This document shows, in pieces, positions 1 through 8,364 of a DNA stretch of 61,335 nucleotides. Origin of the DNA: a candidate division TM6 bacterium GW2011_GWE2_36_25 (GTDB lineage: Bacteria; Babelota; Babeliae; Babelales; UBA12409); the NCBI GenBank assembly GCA_000991575.1, contig LBRU01000003.1, forward strand, positions 1 to 61,335. The letters run 5' to 3'. The notes beneath the pieces were generated by a model, which was not told where the DNA came from, made no database searches, and worked only from the letters and a program-made list of their open reading frames with translations. The translations under genes were made by a program, and so were the position numbers. How positions within the stretch are numbered: position 1 is the stretch's first letter; every line of letters starts with the position of its first letter.

Positions 1-45
1 CACATAAGCACACCCTTTTTTTAAATAAGCTTCTATAGAGTACAT

Positions 46-81
46 TATTTTAAAAAAAGATGTGGGTAATGGATAGTCGCC
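46..81. repeat. 36-bp inverted repeat, partner at 61237-61272
   Basis: This stretch is the exact reverse complement of 61237-61272 at the far end of the window. It covers the last ten codons and stop of a probable transposase gene plus the first bases of the REP-like arm that follows the stop. The two copies lie in opposite orientation about 61 kb apart. Confidence 0.85.
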
Positions 82-245
82 ATGAGCGAACTTGGAACGG
101 AGTGAAAAGTGAGTCGAATGGTTTTATCGAACACTCTTTGTTAAACTTTCTTTGTAATTTCAGAAAAATAGAAAAACTTATTGCGCATTCGGTAAAACCC
201 TTCGAGACACTCGCTATGCTCGTTCCTCAGGGCGAACGCGTCAAG
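76..245. repeat. Degenerate REP-like inverted pair
   Basis: The left arm (about 76-140) and right arm (about 181-245) are imperfect inverted copies of the REP-like unit that flanks the GIY-YIG gene at 60.9 kb. Shared words are TCGCC.TGAGCG, TTTTATCGAAC and, in the right arm, AAAACCCTTCGA and TCAGGGCGAACGCG. They enclose only about 40 bp of AT-rich DNA and no gene, so this looks like an emptied or miniature version of the element. Confidence 0.6.
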
Positions 246-454
246 TAAAATTGTAAGGAGAATGTCAACAATTGTCTAATTTATGTTAAGAAAAAATATT
301 TAATTGATCAATGAATTATCGAACTCGCGTTAAATTACAGTCTTATACATTTTCTCTTCGGTGAACATTTTAATGGATACAGAATGACATCCTTAAAAAT
401 ACTTAATGGTGAAATTTAACAATTTTAAAAAATACTGAATCAAAAAGACTTTAT

Positions 455-490
455 TGCGCTCGTCCTGAGCTTGTCGAAGGATACGAATGC
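455..490. repeat. REP-like unit beside GIY-YIG gene
   Basis: The unit reads GCGCTCGTCCTGAGCTTGTC followed by GAAGGATACGAATGC. It follows the plan of the arms at 60886-60921 (TCGCCCTGAGCGCAGTCGAA then GGGTTTTATCGAACGC) with substitutions. It lies about 10 bp beyond the stop codon of the GIY-YIG gene at 500-781, the same position relative to the gene as in the 60.9 kb copy. Confidence 0.6.
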
Positions 491-499
491 AAAGTTGCA

Positions 500-781
500 T
501 CATTTTTTACAAAGTTCTATTAGTCCCTTCCAACCATTTTTTATCAAAGCTTCCTTTTTCAAGCGATTCCAACCTTTTATTTTGCGTTCTGCAGTAAAAG
601 CATCTTCTCGTAAATCAAATCGTTGGTAAAATAAAAGCACCACTGGCAATCGAGTACTCGTATAACCAGAAAATTTTCTGATTGCATGTTCAAACAATCT
701 TTGTTCAAGATTATCAGTATGCCCTACATAATATGAATCATCTGCACACCTAAGAATATAAACGAAAAATTGTGATATCAT
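500..781 (-). CDS. GIY-YIG domain nuclease, small standalone form
   Basis: A 93-residue protein that is essentially one GIY-YIG nuclease domain (COG2827/UPF0213 type). The VYI and YVG elements lie at residues 7-20, the catalytic Arg is expected in EQRLFEH near residue 28, and the conserved Glu is in TAERKIKGW near residue 65. Such small proteins are usually annotated as putative endonucleases; their biological role is unsettled. It is clearly related to the 87-residue protein at 60940-61203, sharing SYY.GHT.NLE.R..EH and TAERKIK.W. The start lies two bases from the end of the nucleoside transporter gene, and a REP-like unit follows the stop. The association with these repeats suggests mobility rather than a housekeeping job; that is inference. 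Confidence 0.85.
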   Translation of the reverse strand: MISQFFVYILRCADDSYYVGHTDNLEQRLFEHAIRKFSGYTSTRLPVVLLFYQRFDLREDAFTAERKIKGWNRLKKEALIKNGWKGLIELCKK

Positions 782-783
782 TT

Positions 784-2046
784 TTAAATCAATAAACCAA
801 TAATAAATGCTGATAACAAATTAACAAAAGAACTTGCTAAAACTGCACGCAGTCCAAGCTCCGTTAACCATTTTCTTTTTTCTGGAACTAAAACGCCAAT
901 CCCACCAACTTGAATACCAATACATGAAAAATTTGAAAAACCACATACCGCATATGTCAACAATGCAACCGCACGTTCAGAAAATTGCATCCCCAACATT
1001 TGATTAAATGCAACAAACTCATTAATCGTCACTTTGGTTCCCAATACCTGTGCCGCTTGCAACATTTCTTGTCCTCTAAATCCAAGAAGATAAGCAAATG
1101 GGGCAAAAACCCAACCAAATATATAATTTAATGATAAAGTCGGCAATGCAAAACCAATAAGTGAAAGCGGATAATTTAATAATGTTCCACCCCACGCAAT
1201 AATGACATCAACCAATGGTAATAAGGATATAAAAACCAATAAACTTGCACCAACATTGACCGCCAATGAAACCCCTGCTGATGTTCCTTGAAAAATAACT
1301 TCAAAGAGATTTCCTTTTTCTCGCTCAAAGGTAACTTTGTCGCCAGAGGTTTCAGCTGTTTCAGGCAATAACATTTTTGCAATTAATATAGAACCAGGAA
1401 TAGCCATCATGCCTGCTGTCAGCATGTGTTTCATCGGCACACCACATGCATAATAAACAGCCATAATTGAACCACTCACCGTCGCCATACCACTGACCAT
1501 CACCACAAAAATTTCTGATTTCGACATATTTTTTAAATAATTTTTAATTAGTAATGGCGCTTCAGTTTGACCCAAAAAACAGTTTGCACTTGCACATAAC
1601 GTTTCAGGGCCACTCGTTCCTAATAAGGGGCGAATAAGTCGATTGAAAAAAAGAACAACAAGCTGAATAATACCATAATGAAATAATATTGCCGTCAATG
1701 CGGCAAAAAAGACGATGATCGGCAACGTGTGAAATGCAAAGACGCTGCCCCATGTATCAAAATTAATATTAATTAGGTTACCAAATAAAAATTGTGCTCC
1801 ATTGCGAGCAAAATTAAATAAAGAACGAACGCCAAGACTAACTGGTTCAATGAAATTTGATTCTATAAAAGGAACTCGCAATAACAAAATTCCAAAAACA
1901 ACCTGCAAAATAAACGCTTTAATCGCCAATCCCTTATTCAAGTTTTTTCGATCAGTCGATAAAACCCAAGCGAGAATTAAAATAACAAAAATTCCGAGCA
2001 CATTAGCATATCTATTATGCTCTAAAAGATAGGACCACAGCACCAT
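784..2046 (-). CDS. Concentrative nucleoside transporter (CNT/NupC family)
   Basis: A 420-residue polytopic membrane protein of the concentrative nucleoside transporter family, which imports nucleosides by cation symport across the inner membrane. The CNT signature is visible around residues 150-165 (ANCFLGQTEAP), followed by ATVSGSIMAVY and, near residue 375, the C-terminal AVCGFSNFSCIGIQVGGIG block. Length matches the family (about 400-420). The start is ATG with AAGGTG a few bases upstream. In a host-dependent cell this would scavenge host nucleosides, complementing the ADP/ATP translocase at 26217 and the cytidine deaminase at 20100. The ion coupled (H+ or Na+) cannot be read from the sequence. 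Confidence 0.93.
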   Translation of the reverse strand: MVLWSYLLEHNRYANVLGIFVILILAWVLSTDRKNLNKGLAIKAFILQVVFGILLLRVPFIESNFIEPVSLGVRSLFNFARNGAQFLFGNLININFDTWGSVFAFHTLPIIVFFAALTAILFHYGIIQLVVLFFNRLIRPLLGTSGPETLCASANCFLGQTEAPLLIKNYLKNMSKSEIFVVMVSGMATVSGSIMAVYYACGVPMKHMLTAGMMAIPGSILIAKMLLPETAETSGDKVTFEREKGNLFEVIFQGTSAGVSLAVNVGASLLVFISLLPLVDVIIAWGGTLLNYPLSLIGFALPTLSLNYIFGWVFAPFAYLLGFRGQEMLQAAQVLGTKVTINEFVAFNQMLGMQFSERAVALLTYAVCGFSNFSCIGIQVGGIGVLVPEKRKWLTELGLRAVLASSFVNLLSAFIIGLLI

Positions 2047-2130
2047 ATCACACCTTTTTGAAAATTTAAGAAAATAAAATAGACCATCATTAGTCTACAA
2101 AATTTTTAATGGCCTGTTGAGTGCAAAATT

Positions 2131-2153
2131 AAAGGGAGCTGAAAGCTCCCTTT
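2131..2153 (-). terminator. Rho-independent-type hairpin
   Basis: A 10-bp perfect stem (AAAGGGAGCT, three-base loop, AGCTCCCTTT) lies just past the stop of the secreted protein gene at 2175-2582. On the minus strand it is followed by AATTTTG, a weak U-tract, so termination of that gene is likely but not certain. Confidence 0.65.
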
Positions 2154-2174
2154 AGATCAAATAACTATTTAAAT

Positions 2175-2582
2175 TTACGATCTTGTTGATCCAAGAATTT
2201 CTAAAACTTCTGCTATCATATATGTAGCACCACCCAAAAGAGCACTCCACTTGGCAACGGTAAAAGCTTTACCAGAAACACCACGAAGTGTTGTTACAGG
2301 ATGTTGCAAACTATCTCTGGTATCAGAATACAACTTACCCGCTTCATCTTTAACAAACCCTGGAGCTCCTTTAACTGCGCCCGTTACTTGTCCAGGCACT
2401 GCAAATAATCTACCTTTACCTGCATCATAAACGCCACCAGCTCTACCAACAACTTCATTTTTACTTGCAGCAACTAATACGCCAGCTTCATCGCGCACCC
2501 ATTTTACAGCTTTTTTCGCACGTTCCATTGCTATTGCTGAGCTCGAAACTAATAACACTAATGCCAACACAGAACTTTTCAT
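2175..2582 (-). CDS. Hypothetical secreted protein, 135 aa
   Basis: Function not recognised. An N-terminal Sec signal peptide (MKSSVLALVLLVSSSAIA) is followed directly by MERAKK. The mature part is basic and glycine/alanine/valine rich with two loosely repeated RDEAG/KDEAG blocks (about residues 31 and 80), then a hydrophobic C-terminal stretch near residues 110-128 that could be a membrane anchor. The start is ATG with an ideal AAGGAG Shine-Dalgarno. It is a single gene with its own hairpin terminator, lying between prfA and the nucleoside transporter gene. The signal-peptide end (A-M-E) recurs in several other secreted proteins of this window. Confidence 0.75.
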   Translation of the reverse strand: MKSSVLALVLLVSSSAIAMERAKKAVKWVRDEAGVLVAASKNEVVGRAGGVYDAGKGRLFAVPGQVTGAVKGAPGFVKDEAGKLYSDTRDSLQHPVTTLRGVSGKAFTVAKWSALLGGATYMIAEVLEILGSTRS

Positions 2583-2649
2583 GAAAACTCCTTAAATAAA
2601 AAATTATTTTTTTTACTTCAACACGATTGGAAGAAAAGTAACAAAATTT

Positions 2650-3726
2650 TTAAGGCATGTAAAGCGGCTGCTTGCGACGATCTTCTTGCTCTTTGTCTTG
2701 CAATGCATCAATGATTTCACCAAGTTCACCAGCCATCACAATATCAAGTTTTTTTAAAGTTAATCCCACTTGATGATCAGTTACACGATTTTGTGGGTAG
2801 TTGTAAGTGCGAACTTTTTCGGCACGCATACCAGTTCCCACCATCTCTTTTCGTTCAGCACCACGCTTTGCTGCGTCTTGCTCTTTCTTTGCAACTGCAA
2901 GCCGTGACTGCAACATTTTCAGAGCTTTAGCTTTATTTTTATGTTGAGAACGATCATCTTGGCAACTAACGACAACTCCCGTCGGAATATGGGTAATGCG
3001 AACAGCAGATTCTGTTTTATTTACATGCTGCCCACCAGCACCACCAGCCCGAAAGACATCAATACGTAATTCTTGTGGATCGATAGCGACTTCTTCTTGC
3101 TGCGTCACCGCTGGAAAAACAGCAACAGTCGCTGTTGATGTATGAATTCGACCAGCCGTTTCTGTTTCAGGCACACGCTGCACACGATGGGTGCCAGATT
3201 CAAATTTTAAAGCACCATAAGCACCTTTTCCATCAATGCTGAGCGTAACCTCTCGATATCCCTTAAGATCAGTTTCATGAAAATCGACAATGGAAGCTTC
3301 CCAGCCACGCTTTAAGGCATAATTGATGTACATTTTAGCTAAATCAGCAGCAAAAAGTGCTGCTTCTTGTCCACCAGCACCCGCACGAATCTCAATATAA
3401 GCACCATGCGCATCTTGCTCATCTGGTGGATACATCAATGTATCAAGTTCTTTAAAAAGCTGCTCTTTGCGCTTTTCAAGATTGTGAACCTCTTCTTCAT
3501 ATAATTCACGCATCTCAATATCAGAAGAAGTTGCTTCTTGTTGAGCTAATGTAATATTTGATTCAAGATTTTTAATCTCTTGATACTTAACGAGCAACGA
3601 ATTAAGATAAGAATGTTCTTTTTGAATCTTATGGCGTTCACGCGGATCAATTGACGAACTCATCAGTAAGCGCGTCAGCTCATCATAACGTGACTGTATT
3701 TTATCCCACCGATTCTGATCGGCCAC
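2650..3726 (-). CDS. prfA: Peptide chain release factor 1
   Basis: RF1 terminates translation at UAA and UAG by entering the ribosomal A site. The protein has 358 residues, normal for the family. The catalytic GGQ loop (GAGGQHVNKTESAVR) lies near residue 230, and the codon-recognition PxT motif is PET in RVPETETAGRIHTS near residue 185, the RF1 form rather than the SPF of RF2. The N-terminal PCRF domain and the basic C-terminal region are both present. The start is GTG, supported by GAGG eight bases upstream. It lies 12 bp after rpmE on the same strand, a common bacterial pairing, so the two are probably co-transcribed. Confidence 0.97.
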   Translation of the reverse strand: MADQNRWDKIQSRYDELTRLLMSSSIDPRERHKIQKEHSYLNSLLVKYQEIKNLESNITLAQQEATSSDIEMRELYEEEVHNLEKRKEQLFKELDTLMYPPDEQDAHGAYIEIRAGAGGQEAALFAADLAKMYINYALKRGWEASIVDFHETDLKGYREVTLSIDGKGAYGALKFESGTHRVQRVPETETAGRIHTSTATVAVFPAVTQQEEVAIDPQELRIDVFRAGGAGGQHVNKTESAVRITHIPTGVVVSCQDDRSQHKNKAKALKMLQSRLAVAKKEQDAAKRGAERKEMVGTGMRAEKVRTYNYPQNRVTDHQVGLTLKKLDIVMAGELGEIIDALQDKEQEDRRKQPLYMP

Positions 3727-3738
3727 GATAAATACCTC

Positions 3739-3945
3739 TTACTTCTTTATGTTTCCGTATTTTTTCTTGAACTTATCGATACGACCAGCGGTATCAACAA
3801 ATTTTTGTTTACCAGTAAAAAAAGGGTGACAATGTGAACACAATGTCGCTTTAATATTTGATTCAACGGAACGTGTTTGAAATGTGGCACCACATGTACA
3901 GGTTGCCATAACTTCATGTAACTCTGGATGGATATCTTTTTTCAT
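3739..3945 (-). CDS. rpmE: 50S ribosomal protein L31
   Basis: L31 of the large ribosomal subunit, 68 residues. It shows the typical [11 protein letters not shown] opening and a zinc-binding set of cysteines (CTCG near residue 16 and [12 protein letters not shown] near residue 36), so it is the Cys-containing form. It ends in the usual [12 protein letters not shown] place the start at the ATG at 3945 because AGAGG lies eight bases upstream; an in-frame TTG two codons earlier would be too close to that site. It is first of a two-gene unit with prfA. Confidence 0.96.
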   Translation of the reverse strand: MKKDIHPELHEVMATCTCGATFQTRSVESNIKATLCSHCHPFFTGKQKFVDTAGRIDKFKKKYGNIKK

Positions 3946-4016
3946 TCTCAAAACCTCTTTAAAAAATAATCTTCTCTATTACTTTAATTATGCTACAAAT
4001 CGCACATATTGTAAAG

Positions 4017-5693
4017 TTATGGTGCTGCATCAACCTGACGTGGCATGCGAGACAATTCATCTCTCAAGCTATCAGAAACGAGCGTTAAAATCTGCTCAAT
4101 TTCACCCTTTTCTCCCTTTATATAAATACCACGTTCTGGCGTAAGAACAATCCGCACCTTTTTTCCCTCTAGATCTAAAATTCGATGCCCCTCACTCATG
4201 CTGACCGCCGTACCAATATGATAGGCATGCTCTAAAAGCGACGCAATAATATTAAACATCTGGCTATTACCAATAACGGCAAAATTACCTAGAAACGCCT
4301 CATCATCATGAGCCTCTTTTGGCTCAGCTTTTCTTTGCTCTTGCATTGAAAAACCAATTGAAAGCATAATCGGCGTCGCAATCGTCGTTAATACAATCAC
4401 CACAACGGAAATAACATAAAAAGAATCTGGAATAAGCTGTGTTCCACGTAAAATAGTCGCTACAACTAATCCCACCTCGCCACGGGCAACCATTGATGCA
4501 CCAAATATATATCCTTCCAACAAGCTCCATTTTTTATTGCCCCGTCGGCCTGACAAATTACTCAATCCAATTGCCATATAGGTACCAATTAACTTGGAAA
4601 AAATAGCAATCAAAAGTAATCCTACAACCCATAACCATTCAACTAATGTCAAAATTTGAAGATTTACTTGTAAGCCAATTGAACCCAAAAAAAGCGGTAA
4701 TAAGATCGCATTGATAAATGGAGAAAGCGTACGCTCTGCACGATGGCGCCCATCACCTTTGCGATGAAAAAGCCCAGCAAAATAAGCACCAGTTATCCCG
4801 GCCAAACCACCAAATAATTCTGCAAAAGAGAAATAAAAAAGCATCATACAAAGAGCAAAGGGAGCAATTAAATGAGCATATTGAGCTTTTTGCAACCATT
4901 CAGAAATCTTAGGCAATAATTTGTACCCAACAACAAAGAGAACTACAAATGCGATGACCATCTTTCCGAGCGAAACACCTAATGAAGCCGTATGAACACC
5001 GGGCAACGATATTGCTTTTCCCAAAAGCCCTGTTTGTAACGCAACCATAAAAAGTGACAAAAAGAGAACTGCTAAAATATCATCAATAATCGCAGCTCCC
5101 AATGTAGCTTTTGAAGTTCTCAAATGCATTTTTTGCTGCGCAACAAGCATCGCAACAGGAATAGAAACACTCGTAGCAGAAAAAATCAATCCTAAACCTA
5201 TCGGCATTACTAATGATAAAGAAGGAAAAAATACATATGCCAAACTAACAATCATAATAATTGGCATAATCGCACCTAAAAACCCAGCGCTTGTTGCAGT
5301 AACCCCAACTTTCATCATATCTTTAATGTCAGTTTCATATCCGGCCACCCAAAGCAAATAGGCTACGGTAATAGCAGAAGAAATCGCGCAAACAAATAAG
5401 AGAAAAATATCCGCTGAAAGAAATACAAAAACCTGTTGAGAAGCATGGTCCATCAGCGCTAATGGCAACTTAAATATATTCCAATGAGAAATATCGAGCA
5501 AAGAGGGACCTAAAACGATTCCACCCAAAATTTGTCCCGCAATAATTGGTAAGTTGAAAAACCGCTTGCATAATTTACCGATACCAATGGTGCCAACAAG
5601 TAACAATGCAATAAATAAAGTAAACGTCGCAATAAAAGTAGGATTTAATGCAACATCAATCATTAAATCCTGCGGAATTTGAATAGGCGCCAT
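4017..5693 (-). CDS. Kef/CPA2-type cation:proton antiporter
   Basis: A 558-residue integral membrane protein of the monovalent cation:proton antiporter-2 family, exchanging Na+ or K+ for H+ across the inner membrane. Family features include GGIVLGPSLLD near residue 45, FSATSVSIPVAML near residue 165 and the ion-binding Asp pair in AAIIDDILAVLF near residue 190, followed by six or more further membrane segments. The last 90 residues form a soluble tail without an obvious TrkA-N Rossmann signature. An upstream in-frame start at 5882 is rejected: it would run into the divergent gene at 5837, whereas the ATG at 5693 has AGGGGA at proper spacing. Confidence 0.9.
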   Translation of the reverse strand: MAPIQIPQDLMIDVALNPTFIATFTLFIALLLVGTIGIGKLCKRFFNLPIIAGQILGGIVLGPSLLDISHWNIFKLPLALMDHASQQVFVFLSADIFLLFVCAISSAITVAYLLWVAGYETDIKDMMKVGVTATSAGFLGAIMPIIMIVSLAYVFFPSLSLVMPIGLGLIFSATSVSIPVAMLVAQQKMHLRTSKATLGAAIIDDILAVLFLSLFMVALQTGLLGKAISLPGVHTASLGVSLGKMVIAFVVLFVVGYKLLPKISEWLQKAQYAHLIAPFALCMMLFYFSFAELFGGLAGITGAYFAGLFHRKGDGRHRAERTLSPFINAILLPLFLGSIGLQVNLQILTLVEWLWVVGLLLIAIFSKLIGTYMAIGLSNLSGRRGNKKWSLLEGYIFGASMVARGEVGLVVATILRGTQLIPDSFYVISVVVIVLTTIATPIMLSIGFSMQEQRKAEPKEAHDDEAFLGNFAVIGNSQMFNIIASLLEHAYHIGTAVSMSEGHRILDLEGKKVRIVLTPERGIYIKGEKGEIEQILTLVSDSLRDELSRMPRQVDAAP

Positions 5694-5776
5694 GAATTTT
5701 TCCCCTATGTAATATTTACATATATTATAGCATAGAGCATCAAACACTACAAAATGAGTAAAAATAATAAAAAGAC

Positions 5777-5806
5777 TTGAAATAAAATTTAATCGGTGAG
5801 TATAGT
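5777..5806 (+). promoter_or_regulatory. Sigma70-type promoter for coiled-coil gene
   Basis: TTGAAA at 5777-5782 and TATAGT at 5801-5806 are separated by 18 bp, about 30 bp ahead of the ATG at 5837, which has a good AGGAG site. It drives the secreted coiled-coil gene and diverges from the antiporter gene. Confidence 0.6.
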
Positions 5807-5836
5807 GTGATAAAAATTTAAAGTTAGGAGAAATAT

Positions 5837-7804
5837 ATGAAATCACCACAAATTCTTTATTTGATTCTTGCAACCTTATCACTTAATGCCGTTGATCTAG
5901 GCATTGACGTTGGAGATGTAACAGGATCCCTCGGCGACATGGGAAAAATAAGCGGAACGATTGGCGATATAACCACATCAGTCAAAGATATTGCAAATAT
6001 TGAATCATTAAAAACAGCCACACCGCTTGACCTCACCCAAGATGTAACAGGATTTGACATCACTAAACCATCAACAATCACACAAACTCCCGGACAATTA
6101 ATTAAGACCGCTCAAGGCGTTTATCAAGCAGCAACGGGAGACCCTCAAACATTTCTTAAGGAAGCGGTTAATCAAATTGTTAAAATTACGCTTGCAGGGC
6201 TTGATCCTCTCGCACTCAAAAGTGACTTTGATGAAATTTCAAAAAATGCCGGTTCAGTTGGCAAAGATATTGGCAATCTTCAATCGGCACTTACACAAAA
6301 AAATGGTTTAATCAGCCAACTACAAATTGTCATCGATAACGCACAAAGTTCACTCTCCGTATTTGGAAAAATTTTACCAACTCATATTGAAAATGCTCAA
6401 GATGTCTATGAAAAAGTTGAAAATGTTAAACAAGGTTTTTCAACCGACATTGAAAAACTTAAAAATTTGATAGCAAAATTAACAAGCGCCAAAAACTTGC
6501 TTGATAAAATCGCTGCACTAGAAGAATTAAACGCAGAATTTAACACCATAGAAGAAAAAGTTAATAAATTTTCAGCAGAACAAAAACCCAAATTAAATCT
6601 TCTTATGCAAACGCTCAAAGAATCCCAATCCAGCTTCAATCAAATGGCACAAAATATAAACGCTGTATCACCGAAAGAATCAGTTCGAGCGCTTGCTCAA
6701 ATAACTAAAAAAGCAAGTATCATCTTTGCCAATCTTGCCAAGACTCAAAAAGATTTTGGCATCAGTGGAAAACTATTAATGAGTGATAATCTGAGAAATA
6801 ATCTCAATTCAATTTCAAAAGACTTAGAAAACTTAGCAGCAACGCTTGAATCAGCAAGTACAACAACACAACCAGAAACTCTCTCAATACAAACAGAACG
6901 TGAATTAATGGGCGCTGATTTATATAATAAACTCCCGCAACTTCAAGAAACTATTAACCGATTAATAACATTTGTTCAGAATGTTATTCTTTTCTACCAG
7001 AATGATTTCATGCCAGCAAAAAAAGAACTTACTGAAACGTTGCAAAGCATTAAAAAACTTCAATCTTTACCAACAAAAACTGCTGCAGCGTTAGAACTTG
7101 AAAAAAATATAGAAAAATCAATCAACTTCATCAAAGAAAAAATCAATATCATTCAAGCAAAGATCAAAGAGTTAGATGATAAACGAAAAGAACTGCTTGC
7201 ACAAAAAGAGATCATTGATGCTCTTAAAAAATTTCAAGATCGATTACCCGACCTACAAAAGCGGGTAACAACACTTCAAAACAAACTCCAAGATACCGCC
7301 AAAAATCTTCCACCACTCATAAAAAAAATAACCGATGAAGATATTAAAAAACTCAATGAATCAATCAGTGCTTTAGCAAAAGAAATAGATGATACGGTAA
7401 AATATGTAAAAGGCATTCCTGATAGCATAGCCAACAAAATTAAGGGCATTCCTGGCGATTTAAAGAAATTTGTAAGTCTTTCAAATCCTGTTGATAAAAT
7501 AAAAGATATGATCAAAGAGCCAGCACAAAAATTCTTTAAATTAACCATAATCCCAGAGCTTTCTACACGAATAAGCAACATTAAGAAAAAATTAGCTGAT
7601 GTACTGAAAAACACTGCAACAACAATGCAGGATGGCGGCAATCTTGGTTCAACACTAACAAAAACTCCATTACTCATGCTTCAACAAAACTTGAATGTAT
7701 CGCTACCTAAAAATATAAATTCGATACTTAATACGGTTATCGATATTATTGGAAATAAACTACCTCAAGACTTAATCAATATTGCAACAAATCTTCAAAA
7801 ATAA
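5837..7804 (+). CDS. Large secreted coiled-coil protein, 655 aa
   Basis: Not assignable to a known family. A signal peptide (MKSPQILYLILATLSLNA) is followed by a Gly/Asp/Ile-rich region with repeated GDI/GxI units (about residues 20-60). A very long helical, Lys/Glu/Leu/Asn-rich region fills about residues 110-560, with heptad-like spacing and frequent KxLxxL and LQxxL repeats. Near residue 550 come KGIPDSI and KGIPGDL repeats, and the C-terminus is amphipathic with no clear membrane anchor. It is monocistronic, with its own promoter and a strong terminator. Possible roles are a surface fibre, a structural periplasmic protein or a host-directed effector; none can be chosen from sequence alone. 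Confidence 0.8.
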   Translation: MKSPQILYLILATLSLNAVDLGIDVGDVTGSLGDMGKISGTIGDITTSVKDIANIESLKTATPLDLTQDVTGFDITKPSTITQTPGQLIKTAQGVYQAATGDPQTFLKEAVNQIVKITLAGLDPLALKSDFDEISKNAGSVGKDIGNLQSALTQKNGLISQLQIVIDNAQSSLSVFGKILPTHIENAQDVYEKVENVKQGFSTDIEKLKNLIAKLTSAKNLLDKIAALEELNAEFNTIEEKVNKFSAEQKPKLNLLMQTLKESQSSFNQMAQNINAVSPKESVRALAQITKKASIIFANLAKTQKDFGISGKLLMSDNLRNNLNSISKDLENLAATLESASTTTQPETLSIQTERELMGADLYNKLPQLQETINRLITFVQNVILFYQNDFMPAKKELTETLQSIKKLQSLPTKTAAALELEKNIEKSINFIKEKINIIQAKIKELDDKRKELLAQKEIIDALKKFQDRLPDLQKRVTTLQNKLQDTAKNLPPLIKKITDEDIKKLNESISALAKEIDDTVKYVKGIPDSIANKIKGIPGDLKKFVSLSNPVDKIKDMIKEPAQKFFKLTIIPELSTRISNIKKKLADVLKNTATTMQDGGNLGSTLTKTPLLMLQQNLNVSLPKNINSILNTVIDIIGNKLPQDLINIATNLQK

Positions 7805-7810
7805 ACAAAA

Positions 7811-7844
7811 GTAATCTACCACTGACTGGTCAGTGGTAGATTAC
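7811..7844 (+). terminator. Perfect 16-bp hairpin terminator
   Basis: Two perfectly complementary 16-base arms (7811-7826 and 7829-7844) with a 2-base apex are followed by TTTTTACCTTTTTATT. It sits 6 bp after the stop codon of the coiled-coil gene and is the strongest terminator in the window. Confidence 0.93.
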
Positions 7845-8138
7845 TTTTTACCTTTTTATTACTTACTAAACAGTCTAATCGTTACATTTAATTTGAAGCC
7901 TTTTTGGAACAAATTAAGAGTGAATAAATGAATCGAAGGGTAAGTCGAAGGATAATTTTACTCAATTCTTCGACTCGGGTTTCGCCTCACTTCGTTCGCT
8001 CAATCACTCGCTCAGAACGAACGGCTGATTGTTGAAATTTTTATAAAATTTGTGAAAACTCAACGGGCCCTAGAGACCAGTCTTTTTAAAGCTTTATATG
8101 TTATAGTATAATCAATTTATTTAGAGGATTATGAATAG
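7845..8138. other. Intergenic region with REP-like remnant and promoter
   Basis: No gene is seen. About 7925-8030 holds a degenerate REP-like stretch (CGAAGGG, CTTCGACTCGGGTTTCGCC, TTCGTTCGCTC, GCTCAGAACGAACG) related to the arms near both window ends. TATAAT at 8107-8112 is a plausible -10 element for the toxin-antitoxin operon; no good -35 element is visible. Confidence 0.5.
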
Positions 8139-8150
8139 GTGAAAGGTAAA

Positions 8151-8351
8151 ATGAGAAAAATAAAGCCTGAGTTTATATATGATGAAGAAAACAGACAACG
8201 TGGAGTTCTTTTATCAATTAAGGATTTTGATTATTTGATAGAAGAGTTGGAAGATTATTATGATTATAAGCTTGTTGAAAAGCTAGAACCATTTAATTTG
8301 GAAGATACCATATCTATGGAAGATGTGAAAAAAGAAATTTTTGGCAAATAA
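8151..8351 (+). CDS. Antitoxin of RelB/Phd-like type
   Basis: A small acidic protein (66 residues from the ATG at 8151). The opening PEFIYDEENRQRGVLLSIKD followed by FDYLIEELEDYYDY matches the pattern of short type II antitoxins (residue run, 'hydrophobic D-E', then an ELED helix) paired with RelE/ParE toxins. It should bind and neutralise the product of the next gene and probably autoregulate the operon. The start is uncertain: GTG at 8139 is also in frame, and AAAGG lies only four bases before the ATG. The stop lies 13 bp before the toxin ATG. Confidence 0.75.
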   Translation: MRKIKPEFIYDEENRQRGVLLSIKDFDYLIEELEDYYDYKLVEKLEPFNLEDTISMEDVKKEIFGK

Positions 8352-8364
8352 GTGGAATTGGGGC

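Larger units (their letters stand above)
1..499. other. Non-coding repeat debris at left edge
   Basis: No convincing gene lies here. Bases 47-76 spell the last ten codons of the same probable transposase whose 3' end closes the window, here cut off from any upstream coding sequence by a stop at 26-28. Bases 76-245 carry two facing REP-like arms, and 455-490 carries a third unit. An apparent 62-codon frame at 60-248 runs through the repeat arms and is not a credible gene. Confidence 0.6.

Noticed and set aside
60-248. 62-codon plus-strand frame at the left edge
   Set aside because: It runs through the REP-like inverted arms, starts inside the transposase 3' remnant in another frame, and has no ribosome-binding site or recognisable product.
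5694-5882. N-terminal extension of the antiporter
   Set aside because: The extra 63 residues would overlap the divergent coiled-coil gene and its promoter. The ATG at 5693 has AGGGGA upstream and starts a normal family N-terminus.
7276-7677. 133-codon minus-strand frame inside the coiled-coil gene
   Set aside because: It is antisense to the Lys/Glu-rich coding sequence; its Ser/Phe/Leu-rich composition is the expected shadow, with no start signals.
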